64,000 nt of DNA from JAWXUU01 sp044426045 (GCA_044426045.1 JAWXUX010000006.1:1-64000), one strand, 5' to 3'. Counted from the first letter of the stretch, positions 1-9,428 are shown. Made by a program: numbers and translations. The notes: a model not told the origin generated them from the sequence alone.

Positions 1-810
1 CCTGAACGCGCTGTAGCTTCCAAGTTTTGTGTCGTCGATAACTTTGTACCACACTTCAGTATCAAGCGAGCTTGATTCAACCACAACACTGTCCCCAGCT
101 TGAATATCTTCAATTGTGAGTTCAAGCATTTCGTCTTCTGAATCGACAACAACAGTGACTGCTTTTGCAACGTCGGGGATTGCCCAAATTGGAACCATGC
201 CTGATGTGATGTTTGAACCGTCTATGCCTTGCACAAGCTTTCCGCTTGCATCAAGTGAAGCAAGTCCGCTTGCCACGGCTTTTTGCGCAATGAATGATGT
301 GAGGGTGTCTGCGATAGTTTTGAGGTTTTCGCTTGTCCAGCCTGTGCCTTTCATTGCGGTGATTTGGTCGGCGTTATTTTTGATTGTTTCTGCGTTCCAG
401 CCACTGCCTTTGATTGTTTCTACGTTTTCGGCGTTTTTCTTCACCGTTTCAAAAGTTCTTCCACTGCCCGCAAGATTTGCAAGAGATGTTTCGATTTCGC
501 TTTTGTTATCTTCCACCATTTCAAGAAGTTTTGCAATGGTTTCTGTAACCGAAGTTTGGGCATCCGTCAACCCTTCAATCTCGTCAATTCCAAGCGTTCC
601 ACCGCCGTTTTCCGTCAAAAAGTCGATAAGTCCATTCAGTTTAGTCAGCCCCAAAACAGTTATTGGGATATAATCAAAATATGCTTTCAACATGTCGGCA
701 GAAAGTCCGTCACCACCTTCGATATCGTCATCTGTCGGTCTGTCGGAAAGATCAGCAATTCGCTTACCTTCATAATCGGAAGATTTCAATTTATAATCTG
801 AAAGTGCCAT
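1..810 (-). CDS. Phage fibre-like structural protein, C-terminus beyond window
   Basis: The gene starts with ATG at 810 on the minus strand, one base after the stop codon of the upstream gene, behind a good GAAAGGAG ribosome binding site. It stays open for 270 codons to the window edge, so the C-terminus is missing. The N-terminus (MALSDYKLKSSDYEGKRIAD) is followed by helical segments with repeated NAETIKNN / GSGW-type motifs and a part resembling the variable shaft of tail or head fibres. Its place after the head-tail genes agrees with a receptor-binding or fibre role. No enzymatic motif is visible. The function is inferred from position and repeat style only. Confidence 0.6.
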   Translation of the reverse strand, partial: MALSDYKLKSSDYEGKRIADLSDRPTDDDIEGGDGLSADMLKAYFDYIPITVLGLTKLNGLIDFLTENGGGTLGIDEIEGLTDAQTSVTETIAKLLEMVEDNKSEIETSLANLAGSGRTFETVKKNAENVETIKGSGWNAETIKNNADQITAMKGTGWTSENLKTIADTLTSFIAQKAVASGLASLDASGKLVQGIDGSNITSGMVPIWAIPDVAKAVTVVVDSEDEMLELTIEDIQAGDSVVVESSSLDTEVWYKVIDDTKLGSYSAFR

Positions 811-1635
811 CTACCACTCCTTTCTTGACCTGTCGATAACGTCAAACATCTGTCTTATCTCCTCGCGAGTCATCTTTTCAACTTGCGATTTTGGAATGTA
901 TGCTTGCTTTTGGGCATGCCCACCAGTCCCACCAGTAGACCTTGGAACGCTTTGCGATTGCTCGCTAGCTCCACCGACAAACCTATATCCACCTTGCATT
1001 TGCGGTTGCGTGTTTTTCATTTGTGATTGTGGATTTTGCATTTGCATATTTTGCATTTGTGGTTGTTGGTTTTGCATTTGCATTTGTTGGTTTTGCATTT
1101 GCATTTGTTGGTTTTGCATTTGTGGTTGCATTTGCGAATTTGCTCCTTGCATTTGCGAATTTGCTCCTTGCATTTGCGAATTTGCTCCTTGCCTTTGAGG
1201 ATTTTGACCTTCACCGCCGATATAAACTGCTTCCCCCGTTTGGATTTTTCCAATCAAGCTGACGAGTGCGTTATTTTGCATGGCGAGGTCATAAACCTTG
1301 CAAACAAGGCTTTCAATGCTCATCTCGCCATCAGTGCAACTTTCACGACACTGATTGATATAAGCCTGCATTTCTTCCTCGGTTGGTGTCGCTTGAATTT
1401 CGCCACCCATGTTAGTCGCAGAAACTTGTCCCATTTGACCCATTTGACCCGCGGACGCGTTTTGCATTCCCATGCTTGGATTTTCACCGCCGACATTTGA
1501 AATTTCACCATCACTAGGCAAAACCCCCGCAATAAGCTCGTTGCAAAGACCACTTTTCAAAACATTTTGTCGCATTTCCGCCTGCGAAATTGGTCTGAGA
1601 TTTTCTTTACTTTTTTTATTTGTTTTTTCTTTCAT
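811..1635 (-). CDS. Phage structural-operon protein with Met/Gln-rich repeats
   Basis: A 274-residue protein between the hub-like protein and the fibre gene. The middle (about residues 150-215) is low complexity: three copies of a GANSQMQ-type heptad followed by QQMQMQN-type repeats, encoded by near-perfect DNA repeats at about 1020-1195. The N-terminus is charged and the C-terminus (SQVEKMTREEIRQMFDVIDR) is a predicted amphipathic helix. Its stop codon abuts the next gene's start. I do not recognise a family. An assembly or internal head protein is possible from position, but the repeats make any homology call unsafe. Confidence 0.7.
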   Translation of the reverse strand: MKEKTNKKSKENLRPISQAEMRQNVLKSGLCNELIAGVLPSDGEISNVGGENPSMGMQNASAGQMGQMGQVSATNMGGEIQATPTEEEMQAYINQCRESCTDGEMSIESLVCKVYDLAMQNNALVSLIGKIQTGEAVYIGGEGQNPQRQGANSQMQGANSQMQGANSQMQPQMQNQQMQMQNQQMQMQNQQPQMQNMQMQNPQSQMKNTQPQMQGGYRFVGGASEQSQSVPRSTGGTGGHAQKQAYIPKSQVEKMTREEIRQMFDVIDRSRKEW

Positions 1636-1646
1636 TGTTTCTCCTT

Positions 1647-3563
1647 TTATTTTGCATATCCCAAAACTTCGATTTCTTGATAGATACCAAGCACGCCAAA
1701 CGGCTTATAAAGTTCATCAGAATATAACATCAATTGACTTTTTTGAAATTTTTTTTGTGCCGGTTTGAAAAAAAACGATGCAATATCGCTCGTGCTGAAC
1801 GTGAAACTTGCAAAGTCGGTATCCACGAAATCGATATAGTCCCCATTATACGACCCAACGTCGGTAAACGGCGTTTGTGAAGACCGAGTTTTTATCTTGC
1901 ACTTGGTGTGAGAAAAGGCTTTCAAATCGCAAATATTCCCCACCTTTCGTGAATTTTTGCGATATGACCTATACCCAAAATCATCAAGTGATGTGACATA
2001 GCAAGAAAATATCGCTTTTTTCGACATTGTGACTTCCCCGTCAAACACGCTTGAAATATCGTCGGCATAAGCAATGGATAAAAGTTCGCCACTTTCTTCC
2101 GATTTCACCAAATCCGTGTTGAAAATTCCAACGTATCCGTTTTCCGTCACGAACATGAGTTTATCTGCCGTTGGCAAAATTTGCGTTGCGGGAAAGAAAA
2201 TCCCGTCCTCTTCCGCGCCAATGTCCGTCCAATAATACCACTCGTATTCAAAGTCGTCGTCGGTATCGAAACTCTCTCGCGAGTTTGCAAGATAGATATT
2301 CCCATTCAGAAGTATCATCAGATATTCGCGATACATCGCCATGCTTGCGTTTTCAATTCCAACTTCATTTGTCAGCCTTCCGTTCACAAGCGTTGAGCGA
2401 GAAAAAAGGTTTCTTTCGCCATAATAATCCACGCTCGTGATTCCCATCAGTCCATATTGTGTGAGCACCACAGGATCATTCAGAAAATCCCCGCAAACGC
2501 CACTGCCATATGTGTTTGTTATTGCATAGTTAGGATAGGTTTTCGGGAGCGTTTCAACATCCGTTAGCACTGTCGAGCAGATATACGTTTGATTGTTCAC
2601 CGAAACAAGCAAGTTTGAAGTTGCTTGAAAAAAGCCTTTAACCGGCCCGTTATCTATTCCTTCATAAGCAAGCACTGGGAAATATGATGGGTCTTTGAGT
2701 CCCGACCAAAAATATCCATCGCCGTATCCACCCGCAAACATTCTTTCGTCAAAGCAATAGAAAACGTCGCAATTTGCAATGGCGTTATCAACTTCTTGAT
2801 AAAATTTCACTTCAACTTCCGATAAGTCGGCTGGGGCAGAATTCAGCGTGACAATATTACTGCTCACTGAATACGCCGTGGTCACCGTGCCATTCACCAT
2901 GACTTCCAAAATCTCCACTGTATCTTCGGGTGCATATGGAATAAGCGTCAAACTTTTTGTTGAGCCGTCAAGTTGGAAATAATTCCTTTGCTTCCCCGTG
3001 AGCAAGTTCACCCCTTGATATTCCGTGAGCGTGCCATCGCGCGCCGTGAGATATGTGAGCGGAACAAACGCCCGTTCCATTTCGTCAAAGGTGTGAAGGT
3101 AGATATTTTCACCGATTGTCGATGTCGAAACAAAACCTTCTTCCTCGCTTCTATCTGTCGCCTCGTCACCTTCAGAAGCTTCCTCGATTTCAAAGCAAAA
3201 CACTTCTGAGCTTGCATAGGCATAGATTTTGCCAAAAAAATCCACAAAGAACGGCGTTTTTTCACAAGCTGTCAAGTGAAGTTTTTCATACCCTTCAACA
3301 TAAAGATAGATATTGCCATTTGAATGCACGAACAAATATCCTTCGATATTTTTCGATACGAAAGCCTTTGTTATTCCGTCCTCGAACGCCCTTTTAAGCC
3401 GAAAGCCTGGGCGAGTTTCTATCGCGGTGTTGAAAGTTTGGTTATAGTCCTTATACATGTTCAACAAAAGCGGTGACCTTTTATCCGAAACGAAACTTTC
3501 GTCACTGGAAAAATCCACCCCCGCAAGTGCCGTGCAAACTTTTGATACTGTCGTTAACGCCAT
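1647..3563 (-). CDS. Large phage head-tail hub / DNA-stabilisation-like protein
   Basis: A 638-residue protein whose start (MALTTVSKVCTALAGVDFSS) overlaps the 3' end of the connector gene by ten bases. It is rich in beta-strand and Tyr/Asp turns with no catalytic motif, as expected of beta-propeller tail-hub proteins such as the P22 gp10 packaged-DNA stabilisation family found at this place in podovirus-like head operons (portal, coat, connector, hub). The phrase RSPLLLNMYKDYNQTFNTAI near the N-terminus resembles phage proteins annotated as stabilisation proteins. The assignment rests on gene order, size and general style rather than a diagnostic motif. Confidence 0.6.
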   Translation of the reverse strand: MALTTVSKVCTALAGVDFSSDESFVSDKRSPLLLNMYKDYNQTFNTAIETRPGFRLKRAFEDGITKAFVSKNIEGYLFVHSNGNIYLYVEGYEKLHLTACEKTPFFVDFFGKIYAYASSEVFCFEIEEASEGDEATDRSEEEGFVSTSTIGENIYLHTFDEMERAFVPLTYLTARDGTLTEYQGVNLLTGKQRNYFQLDGSTKSLTLIPYAPEDTVEILEVMVNGTVTTAYSVSSNIVTLNSAPADLSEVEVKFYQEVDNAIANCDVFYCFDERMFAGGYGDGYFWSGLKDPSYFPVLAYEGIDNGPVKGFFQATSNLLVSVNNQTYICSTVLTDVETLPKTYPNYAITNTYGSGVCGDFLNDPVVLTQYGLMGITSVDYYGERNLFSRSTLVNGRLTNEVGIENASMAMYREYLMILLNGNIYLANSRESFDTDDDFEYEWYYWTDIGAEEDGIFFPATQILPTADKLMFVTENGYVGIFNTDLVKSEESGELLSIAYADDISSVFDGEVTMSKKAIFSCYVTSLDDFGYRSYRKNSRKVGNICDLKAFSHTKCKIKTRSSQTPFTDVGSYNGDYIDFVDTDFASFTFSTSDIASFFFKPAQKKFQKSQLMLYSDELYKPFGVLGIYQEIEVLGYAK

Positions 3564-4126
3564 GGGTTTCGCCCCCTCTCGTGCAAGTTCACAAACTGAA
3601 TTTTTGTGGGCTTATAAAGCCTTGCAAGTCTTGATTGATACTTAGCTTCAAAAATTTCATAATCGCCAGAAATCTTCAATAAGTCCGCACAAACGCCATA
3701 AACTGCCACACCGCAAACTTCATCGTCATATTCAAGCACCGTCGCGTTTGGCGTGCTTGAAAAATACATCGTTGGGATTTTTTGATAGGTCAATTCCACC
3801 ACGGGGTAACTTTTTGCAAATTTCAAGATTTCGTCCGACAAAATGAATTTCACGCTTTGTCCGCAAACTTCGCATTTTTTTACTTGCTTCACTAAAGCGG
3901 GAAGTGCAATCTCGCCAGCTATTGGGGTGACTGACGTTGTTTTTATCAGTGGCAAAACCGCAGAAATTTCCGAAAACACACCGTTTATTGCAACGATCAG
4001 CTTGCTTTCATAATCTTCATCGTCGGTGAAATTGAATGAACTTGCCTCCTCGTCATAACCTGAGGGCGGGGATGCATAGTCTTCACACATCTGCATGACA
4101 TACTGTTTAAGTTCGCCTAGTTTCAT
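3554..4126 (-). CDS. Phage head-tail connector/adaptor-like protein
   Basis: A 190-residue, mostly helical protein preceded by a GGAGGAAA ribosome binding site. It lies between the small head protein and the hub and overlaps the hub start by ten bases, so the two are probably translationally coupled. The N-terminal helix (MKLGELKQYVMQMCEDY), acidic middle and CEVCG pair are visible. Proteins of this size between coat and hub in podovirus-like operons are usually adaptors that extend the portal (P22 gp4-like). That role is inferred from position. The single CxxC is too little to claim metal binding. Confidence 0.55.
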   Translation of the reverse strand: MKLGELKQYVMQMCEDYASPPSGYDEEASSFNFTDDEDYESKLIVAINGVFSEISAVLPLIKTTSVTPIAGEIALPALVKQVKKCEVCGQSVKFILSDEILKFAKSYPVVELTYQKIPTMYFSSTPNATVLEYDDEVCGVAVYGVCADLLKISGDYEIFEAKYQSRLARLYKPTKIQFVNLHERGRNPWR

Positions 4127-4180
4127 CTGTTTCCTCCTTTGGGGTGGATATCCACCCCGTTTTTTATGAAATTCTCGCCG

Positions 4181-4504
4181 TTAAGGGAGAATAAATGTTG
4201 AAATTTTAAGCCCTGTGCCAGTCGCCAAAATTTTGCCTTTGTTTTCGCCATAAAGCTTTTTATATTTGCCACTTTCAAGCGCAAAACAAATTTTTGATGA
4301 TGCGGGAACTGCCATTGTCAAATCTTCAGTCCCTTGAAGTCCGTCGCCTTTTTCAATCACTAAATTCACAGCAGATGTGCCTGCATTTTCCGCAATGAAA
4401 AGCGTTTTGCCGTCTTTTGATGTGAAATCATATGCTGTTTGAGCTGTCATTGCCGATGCTGTTGCCACCGCAACTGCCATGTTTGCTTTTTCAATAATAT
4501 TCAT
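4181..4504 (-). CDS. Small phage head (decoration-like) protein
   Basis: A 107-residue protein immediately downstream of the coat gene with an AAAGGAGAT-type ribosome binding site. An Ala-rich N-terminal helix (MNIIEKANMAVAVATASAMTA) is followed by a compact beta-rich part (about residues 30-107) with Gly-Thr turns. Small proteins next to the coat gene in other phages often decorate or cement the capsid, which is the most likely role here. No motif proves it. Confidence 0.55.
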   Translation of the reverse strand: MNIIEKANMAVAVATASAMTAQTAYDFTSKDGKTLFIAENAGTSAVNLVIEKGDGLQGTEDLTMAVPASSKICFALESGKYKKLYGENKGKILATGTGLKISTFILP

Positions 4505-4529
4505 GTTGTATCTCCTTTATTTTTTAAAA

Positions 4530-5354
4530 TTAAACGTATTCTTCGATTTTGAACTTCACGAGTTCTTTTGGGCGAACCACTTTTGAGCCGTAAAGGGAAA
4601 GTCCTTTCACCGCATCGCAGAATTTGCCTTGTGGGCGATAGGCTTCCACTTTCGCAACTTGTTTTGCATGCGCCACTGCCCTTTTTGTGAACAAAAAGCA
4701 AAGCTCTTCGCCGTCGTCATCAACTGGCAAGTTGTTTGAAACATAAATTTCCACGCCCGATGTTTTGCCAACAAATCCGTTTGTCACAACAGCGGTGTTA
4801 TCAGTGTCAAGTTTTTCAACAGCTTGTTCAATTTTTTCAAGGAATTCTGGCGTTACCGCAGCACAGATAATGCTTGAATTTTTCACGCCGTTTTTGAGAA
4901 GTTGAGTCTTGCCTTCTTGAAGATATTTTCTCGCGTTGTCTGACGAAAGTTCCTCGATTTCGATTGTGATACCCGCGCCATCTTTCATGATGCTACCGAT
5001 ATCAGTATCTTCGGTATCCGCCATTGATTCATTGCATTCGTGCAAAATATCTTCCATCATTGATTGTTGAGCTTGACGTTTATCGATATCGTCCACAATA
5101 ACGTTGAAATATTTTGCTTTGTCGATTGTGAGTTTCACTGCTGTGTCTTCAAGCGTTTCAGCTTCTGCGATATCACCGCCGTCATAATCGCCAATCGTTG
5201 GGCGTGCAAGCCCCAAGATGTTCACCGCATCCCCTTTTTCAAGAAGTTGCCCTTCCCAGTTTCTGTTTGTGAGTGGTGCTAGCACCAAAAGTTTTTCATT
5301 TTCCACTTGGATTTTTTCCGCCCAAAATTCTGGGACAAAATTGTTATATGCCAT
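4530..5354 (-). CDS. Major capsid (coat) protein, P22-like
   Basis: A 274-residue protein beginning MAYNNFVPEFWAEKIQVENE. The early LAPLTNRNWEGQLLEKGDAV segment, then a GDTV-like strand and a DY motif, is the pattern of P22-type coat proteins (N-W-E-G followed by G-D-x-V-x-I). It lies directly downstream of the portal gene, the normal order, and has a clean AAAGGAG site. No capsid protease or separate scaffold gene is visible between portal and coat, so either the scaffold function is missing or it is embedded in another protein. Confidence 0.8.
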   Translation of the reverse strand: MAYNNFVPEFWAEKIQVENEKLLVLAPLTNRNWEGQLLEKGDAVNILGLARPTIGDYDGGDIAEAETLEDTAVKLTIDKAKYFNVIVDDIDKRQAQQSMMEDILHECNESMADTEDTDIGSIMKDGAGITIEIEELSSDNARKYLQEGKTQLLKNGVKNSSIICAAVTPEFLEKIEQAVEKLDTDNTAVVTNGFVGKTSGVEIYVSNNLPVDDDGEELCFLFTKRAVAHAKQVAKVEAYRPQGKFCDAVKGLSLYGSKVVRPKELVKFKIEEYV

Positions 5355-5367
5355 TTTCTAATCTCCT

Positions 5368-7113
5368 TTATTTTTTAGATTTTTTACTGTTTGTGTCAGT
5401 GTTAGTTTTTATTTTGTTTCCTGTGCCGTCGTTTGTCGCAATTTCACCGCCCGACCAACGCTGAGCCGCCGCCTTTGACGTGAGCTCAAAAAGTTTGTTA
5501 TAATTTTCCGACGAGCCCGCCTCACCAGTGCTTCCCGCCACATTACCCGCATTTTGCAAAGCAGAGCTGTTTGTGCCGTTTGTTTTTTCACTAGCTTTGC
5601 CACCTGCAACACCGCCAAACGAGCCTTGTGCAAGCATCTTTTCAAGATTTTCACTTTGAGCAGACGCATTGTCTTGCTTTGGCGAATAATTTTTCAAAAC
5701 CGAGCCAGCAACACCGCCGTTTGGAAGCAGATTGCAATATTCTTCAAATGAAATATGTCCCATTTCAAGATATTTGAGCAGCAACGTTTCCACAGCTGAT
5801 GTTGTGAATGGATTTTTCGAGCTGATTTCCACTTTCAAGTGAGTTATCGCATCCTTTATTTGCGATTTTGAAATTTTCTTTCCGTTTTCCGCCGTGAAAC
5901 CCGATGGCAGATATGTAAAATACAAATCAAGCCAAATTCTGCCGAGTTTTTCCACAAACTTTTTCATCATTGCAACTTGGCGCGCAAGTGGCAGTGCTTG
6001 GGCAGATTGAACGGCAAGAATCGCCGTTCCCGATGCCGCTTCGGGGTTCACAAGTCCAATCGAGTTATCTGAAGCCCCCGCAAGTGCACGGGTGAGCTCG
6101 ATAAGTTCAGATGTGTAGGTTTCCGCATCCGTTGAAATTCTGACGGGTGAAAGATAGGTTATCGCCTTTGCAACGTCAGCAACGCTCGTTCCCGAAACGC
6201 CGATTGCCGAGCCGACTTCCGCTATTGCTTCGGGGTTTTCCACCATGTCGGTGAGGTAAGCTATCCTTGGATAGGCTCCGTCCATGATTGAAACGCCACG
6301 GCGAGCGTAGTTTTTGTTGATTTCGATTTGGTTTTGCAAGATTTTGCAAATTTCACCAAGTCCCCTGATGTGGCAATAGTTCTCGCCCCACGGCATGATT
6401 GAAATTGGATAGCTTTCAAGTCCCGTGTTTTCATCTTCAATCAAGACAACATGTTTTGTGAATTTTGAAAAATGAACCTTTTTATCCTCTTTCCAAAATT
6501 TCAACACGCAATCACATCTTTCGGTGATATCGTCAAAATCATCTTGGTCTTTTCGAATCATCTCGATGTGTTGAGGCTTCAGCCCCAAATCTTCCGCTTC
6601 AAGTTTCAATAGTTCCACACTGGTTTTATAAGGTAGCATGATAAAGTCTTGCTTTTCAATGTCGGTTTCAGTTTCGCATGCAAAGATGATGTCGCGGGCA
6701 TCTTTAACCTCGCAAACAACGTCCTTTTCCGTTTCATCAAAATAACAATACGCGGCGGCAATGCCGGAAATTGCCGCGCTTTGCAACACTTCATACATAA
6801 CGTTGTCAAGGTCTTGCTTTTCCCAAATCTTGTCAATTCTCGCGGAAAATGCGTCCATCACTTCGGCATCATCAACCTCGACATATGGATACATGCCGTT
6901 TTGGCTGATTTGCGCCACCTTGTAGCTCACGATTGGCTCGACGATGTTTATGACGGGTCTTGGCATATTGTCTGGCGGGGCATCCCCCCACTGATTGCCT
7001 TGAAAAAATTCGTGGGCGGTTTCCACCCTTTTGAAATACCCTGCAAGTTCAAGCCTGCGCTTGCACTTTTCATACAAATGATAATCGGGGATTGTCGCTA
7101 GTGTTGTTCTCAT
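5368..7113 (-). CDS. Phage portal protein
   Basis: A 581-residue protein between terminase and coat. Portal-like features are the N-terminal aromatic segment (about residues 30-60, FFQGNQWGD...PRPVINIVEPIVSYK), the central HIRGLGEICKILQNQIEINK helix typical of portal stems, and a Ser/Gly/Ala-rich tail of low complexity after about residue 490. It is the dodecameric ring through which DNA enters the head and docks the terminase. The start overlaps the upstream small membrane protein by four bases. The long disordered C-terminus resembles P22-like portals. Confidence 0.85.
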   Translation of the reverse strand: MRTTLATIPDYHLYEKCKRRLELAGYFKRVETAHEFFQGNQWGDAPPDNMPRPVINIVEPIVSYKVAQISQNGMYPYVEVDDAEVMDAFSARIDKIWEKQDLDNVMYEVLQSAAISGIAAAYCYFDETEKDVVCEVKDARDIIFACETETDIEKQDFIMLPYKTSVELLKLEAEDLGLKPQHIEMIRKDQDDFDDITERCDCVLKFWKEDKKVHFSKFTKHVVLIEDENTGLESYPISIMPWGENYCHIRGLGEICKILQNQIEINKNYARRGVSIMDGAYPRIAYLTDMVENPEAIAEVGSAIGVSGTSVADVAKAITYLSPVRISTDAETYTSELIELTRALAGASDNSIGLVNPEAASGTAILAVQSAQALPLARQVAMMKKFVEKLGRIWLDLYFTYLPSGFTAENGKKISKSQIKDAITHLKVEISSKNPFTTSAVETLLLKYLEMGHISFEEYCNLLPNGGVAGSVLKNYSPKQDNASAQSENLEKMLAQGSFGGVAGGKASEKTNGTNSSALQNAGNVAGSTGEAGSSENYNKLFELTSKAAAQRWSGGEIATNDGTGNKIKTNTDTNSKKSKK

Positions 7114-7340
7114 GCTTCCACCTCGAATTTGTTGATATAATCAAGATACTTGCCACTTTTGCCCTCGGGTTCTTCCCCCGACACTTGGTTTTTTTGCGAC
7201 TTTTCGCTTTTGCCATTTGCAGTGCTTTTGCGAGATGGTTTTTCCCTTTCGGCACCCACCGCAAGATAGATAAGCACACCATAGGCAACGATTTGATTTA
7301 TCAATATCAAGATGTAAAGCATTAACATTTGTGCGTCCAT
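7110..7340 (-). CDS. Small phage-encoded membrane protein
   Basis: A 76-residue protein with one strong hydrophobic segment (about residues 5-28, LMLYILILINQIVAYGVLIY) followed by a Lys/Ser/Glu-rich soluble tail. It has a GGAGAAC ribosome binding site and overlaps the portal start by four bases, so it is part of the late operon. I recognise no family. Its position between terminase and portal is unusual for a lysis gene, so no function is proposed. Confidence 0.6.
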   Translation of the reverse strand: MDAQMLMLYILILINQIVAYGVLIYLAVGAEREKPSRKSTANGKSEKSQKNQVSGEEPEGKSGKYLDYINKFEVEA

Positions 7341-7361
7341 TTTGTTCTCCTTTGCTTTACG

Positions 7362-8687
7362 CTAGATTTTTGTTATCCGCATGCCTGCATCCCCCATGTG
7401 GGTTATGCGAGGTATTTTTTTCGCCGATTTCATTTGGAAACTTGCAAAATACCTAAGCGCGTCCACGCTGTGGGTGAGTTCGTGCGGATGATTTGCACAA
7501 TCGAATGTCTTTGATTTATCAACGAGGATATTCCCAAGACATCTTATAATATTGTGACAGTTTGAAAAAATTTTGAGCCGTGGCGATTTATCCCCAAACT
7601 CATTTTGCTGAACTTTCAAAAGCTCTTTCAGTTGATACCAACCAACGTCGCGTTTTGCATTCGCCTTTGAAAGAACAATGCCGTGCTTGCGAAATATCGA
7701 GGCGAGGCTTTCACCGCTGTCGCGATTGCGATTCCACATATCGGGAGGTGCGATAAACGCCTCGATGTCAAGATTTTCAACGGCTTTTTTTATTTCGCTT
7801 GCACATTCGGAAATAATCAGACCCGACTTATAAATTTCCTTGAAAACAAACGCGTTTGAAAAGCTGTCGCAAGCAATGAAGTAGCAAGCAAGCATGTCAA
7901 GGCCATAATCAAACACGCAAAATATCCGTGAGTTTTCGGGGATTGCAAATGGGTCACAAACGTGGGTGTCGCGAGAAAACTCGGGGAAAAATCGACCTTC
8001 AAATATATCCCAGTTGCCATAAAGCAGTGCTTGTTTGTCGCGATCGGACAAATTTTCAAGCCGTTTGACATATTCTGGATCCTTTTCCATCAAAAACTTG
8101 TTTTCAAAAACAAGGCTGGGAATGAAAATGCGATTGCCCGCGGGCGATTTTATTTCCTTTCCCCACTCGCCGACGTCAACAAACCGCTTTCGCACAAAGT
8201 CGTGACCAACACCACCAGGATTGGTGGTTGATTTCACGCCTTTTGGAAAATCATTCGCACCCCGAACGCGCGACAACATATAAATATACATGCTTTCAGA
8301 AAAATGTGTGAGCTCGTCAAACCTAACCACGTCATATTCGGTGGACTGATATTTTGCAACATCCGATTCCTGACCGATATACCCAAAATCCACAATAGAG
8401 CCGTTTGCAAATTCAAATGAATGTTTTGCCTCGCGATAGGAAAATATCCCCTGCGGATAAACTTCCATTGCCGTTCGAAGAAGTGATTTTTCAAGCTCCA
8501 CAAGCGTTCGCCGAAGCAATATTTGCTTTGACTTTGGATACTTCACTGCATAAACCAAACTGTCGACAATCTGCGCATAACTCTTGCCACCACCAGCCGC
8601 CCCACCAAACAGCGTTTCAAATGCCGTGCTTGTGAGAAATTGGTGCTGTTTTTTTGTCAGCTTGATTGTCAGCGTGTTTTCGTTCAT
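7362..8687 (-). CDS. terL: Terminase large subunit (packaging ATPase/nuclease)
   Basis: Packaging motor of the prophage. The ATPase half shows a Walker A (GGAAGGGKS, around residues 28-36) and a Walker B-like strand (YDVVRFDEL) with the following coupling region. The C-terminal half has the conserved DYGLD strand of the RNase H-like nuclease. An ATG 120 bases further upstream is in frame, but the intervening 40 codons are Lys/Thr-rich and unlike terminases. The ATG at 8687 has AAGGAT at proper spacing, so I start there (441 residues). Followed by the small membrane protein and portal. Confidence 0.9.
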   Translation of the reverse strand: MNENTLTIKLTKKQHQFLTSTAFETLFGGAAGGGKSYAQIVDSLVYAVKYPKSKQILLRRTLVELEKSLLRTAMEVYPQGIFSYREAKHSFEFANGSIVDFGYIGQESDVAKYQSTEYDVVRFDELTHFSESMYIYMLSRVRGANDFPKGVKSTTNPGGVGHDFVRKRFVDVGEWGKEIKSPAGNRIFIPSLVFENKFLMEKDPEYVKRLENLSDRDKQALLYGNWDIFEGRFFPEFSRDTHVCDPFAIPENSRIFCVFDYGLDMLACYFIACDSFSNAFVFKEIYKSGLIISECASEIKKAVENLDIEAFIAPPDMWNRNRDSGESLASIFRKHGIVLSKANAKRDVGWYQLKELLKVQQNEFGDKSPRLKIFSNCHNIIRCLGNILVDKSKTFDCANHPHELTHSVDALRYFASFQMKSAKKIPRITHMGDAGMRITKI

Positions 8688-8881
8688 AAAAATCATCCTT
8701 GTTTTGTTTTTCCGTTTTGTTTTCTTTTGTGCTTTTTTTCTTTTGTGCTTTAGTGTTTTTGTGCTTTCTTTTTTCTTTCGTGTGATAGTGTTTTTTGCAA
8801 ATTGCATTTCATTTTTTGGATTTTGACTGGTTCTTATCTTTTTTGTTTCTCCCGCATGGAGCTATTGTTTTTCGCCCTAGC

Positions 8882-9166
8882 CTATTCATCCAAAACCTGA
8901 AGTGCAATCTGCGTGAACTCTGCTTCAAGCAAATTTCCCCACTTTGCTGGCATGCGGTTTTTGAGATACATCGCAATCGCCGAAACATTTGGTTCTACAA
9001 ATTTTGTTTCCGTTGCATACTCGATATACTCCTCTTCCGAAAGCTTTCTTCCCGAGTCGGAATATATAACCTTTTTCAGCTTGATGGGTTTTTTTGTGAC
9101 CTCCTCATATCCAATACACTTTTTGAAAAGTGCGTTTTCCACTTGTTGGTCCTTTGAAATTGCCAT
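8882..9166 (-). CDS. Terminase small subunit-like protein
   Basis: A 94-residue protein just upstream of the large terminase. The C-terminal part PNVSAIAMYLKNRMPAKWGN is the motif usually seen near the end of small terminases that recognise packaging DNA. The start at 9166 is chosen because AAGGAGG lies nine bases upstream. A further in-frame ATG at 9202 has no such site. It is the first gene of the late operon. Just upstream lies an unusual cluster of TGGCAC hexamers that could be its DNA target. The gap of about 190 bases to terL holds only T-rich sequence. Confidence 0.7.
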   Translation of the reverse strand: MAISKDQQVENALFKKCIGYEEVTKKPIKLKKVIYSDSGRKLSEEEYIEYATETKFVEPNVSAIAMYLKNRMPAKWGNLLEAEFTQIALQVLDE

Positions 9167-9224
9167 GAATTTGTGCCTCCTTGCTACTTCTGATAAAATC
9201 ATAAACTAAAAATGACCCCTCTGC

Positions 9225-9399
9225 GTGCCATGGCACATTTGGCACTAGTGCCTGGCATTCTTGGCACAAGTGCCACCACGCTTTCCCCTTTTGGAATGGG
9301 AACATAAAAAAATAAAAAAAATTCAAAATTGGCACTAAAAATAAAAATAAATTTTTCGTTTGGCACTTTTTAAGGCACAAATGGCACATTTTGTGGCAC
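9225..9399. repeat. Cluster of TGGCAC/GTGCCA hexamers upstream of terminase genes
   Basis: About ten copies of TGGCAC or its complement lie within 175 bases. They include a perfect palindrome GTGCCATGGCAC (9225-9236), GGCACTAGTGCC (9241-9252), TGGCAC-AA-GTGCCA (9262-9275), and single sites at about 9330, 9361, 9382 and 9394. The cluster sits just before the small terminase gene, where either a packaging site or a late-promoter activator site would be expected. No good promoter hexamers are obvious within it. Confidence 0.65.
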
Positions 9400-9428
9400 T
9401 GGGCGGGAGTGGGAGGAAGGGAGGGTGG

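Noticed and set aside
116..801. Plus-strand frames over the first phage gene
   Set aside because: The minus-strand frame is open to the window edge, starts with a good ribosome site and fits the late operon.
896..1500. Cysteine-rich and Leu/His-rich open frames on the plus strand
   Set aside because: They are translations of the opposite strand of the Met/Gln repeat gene and have no ribosome sites.
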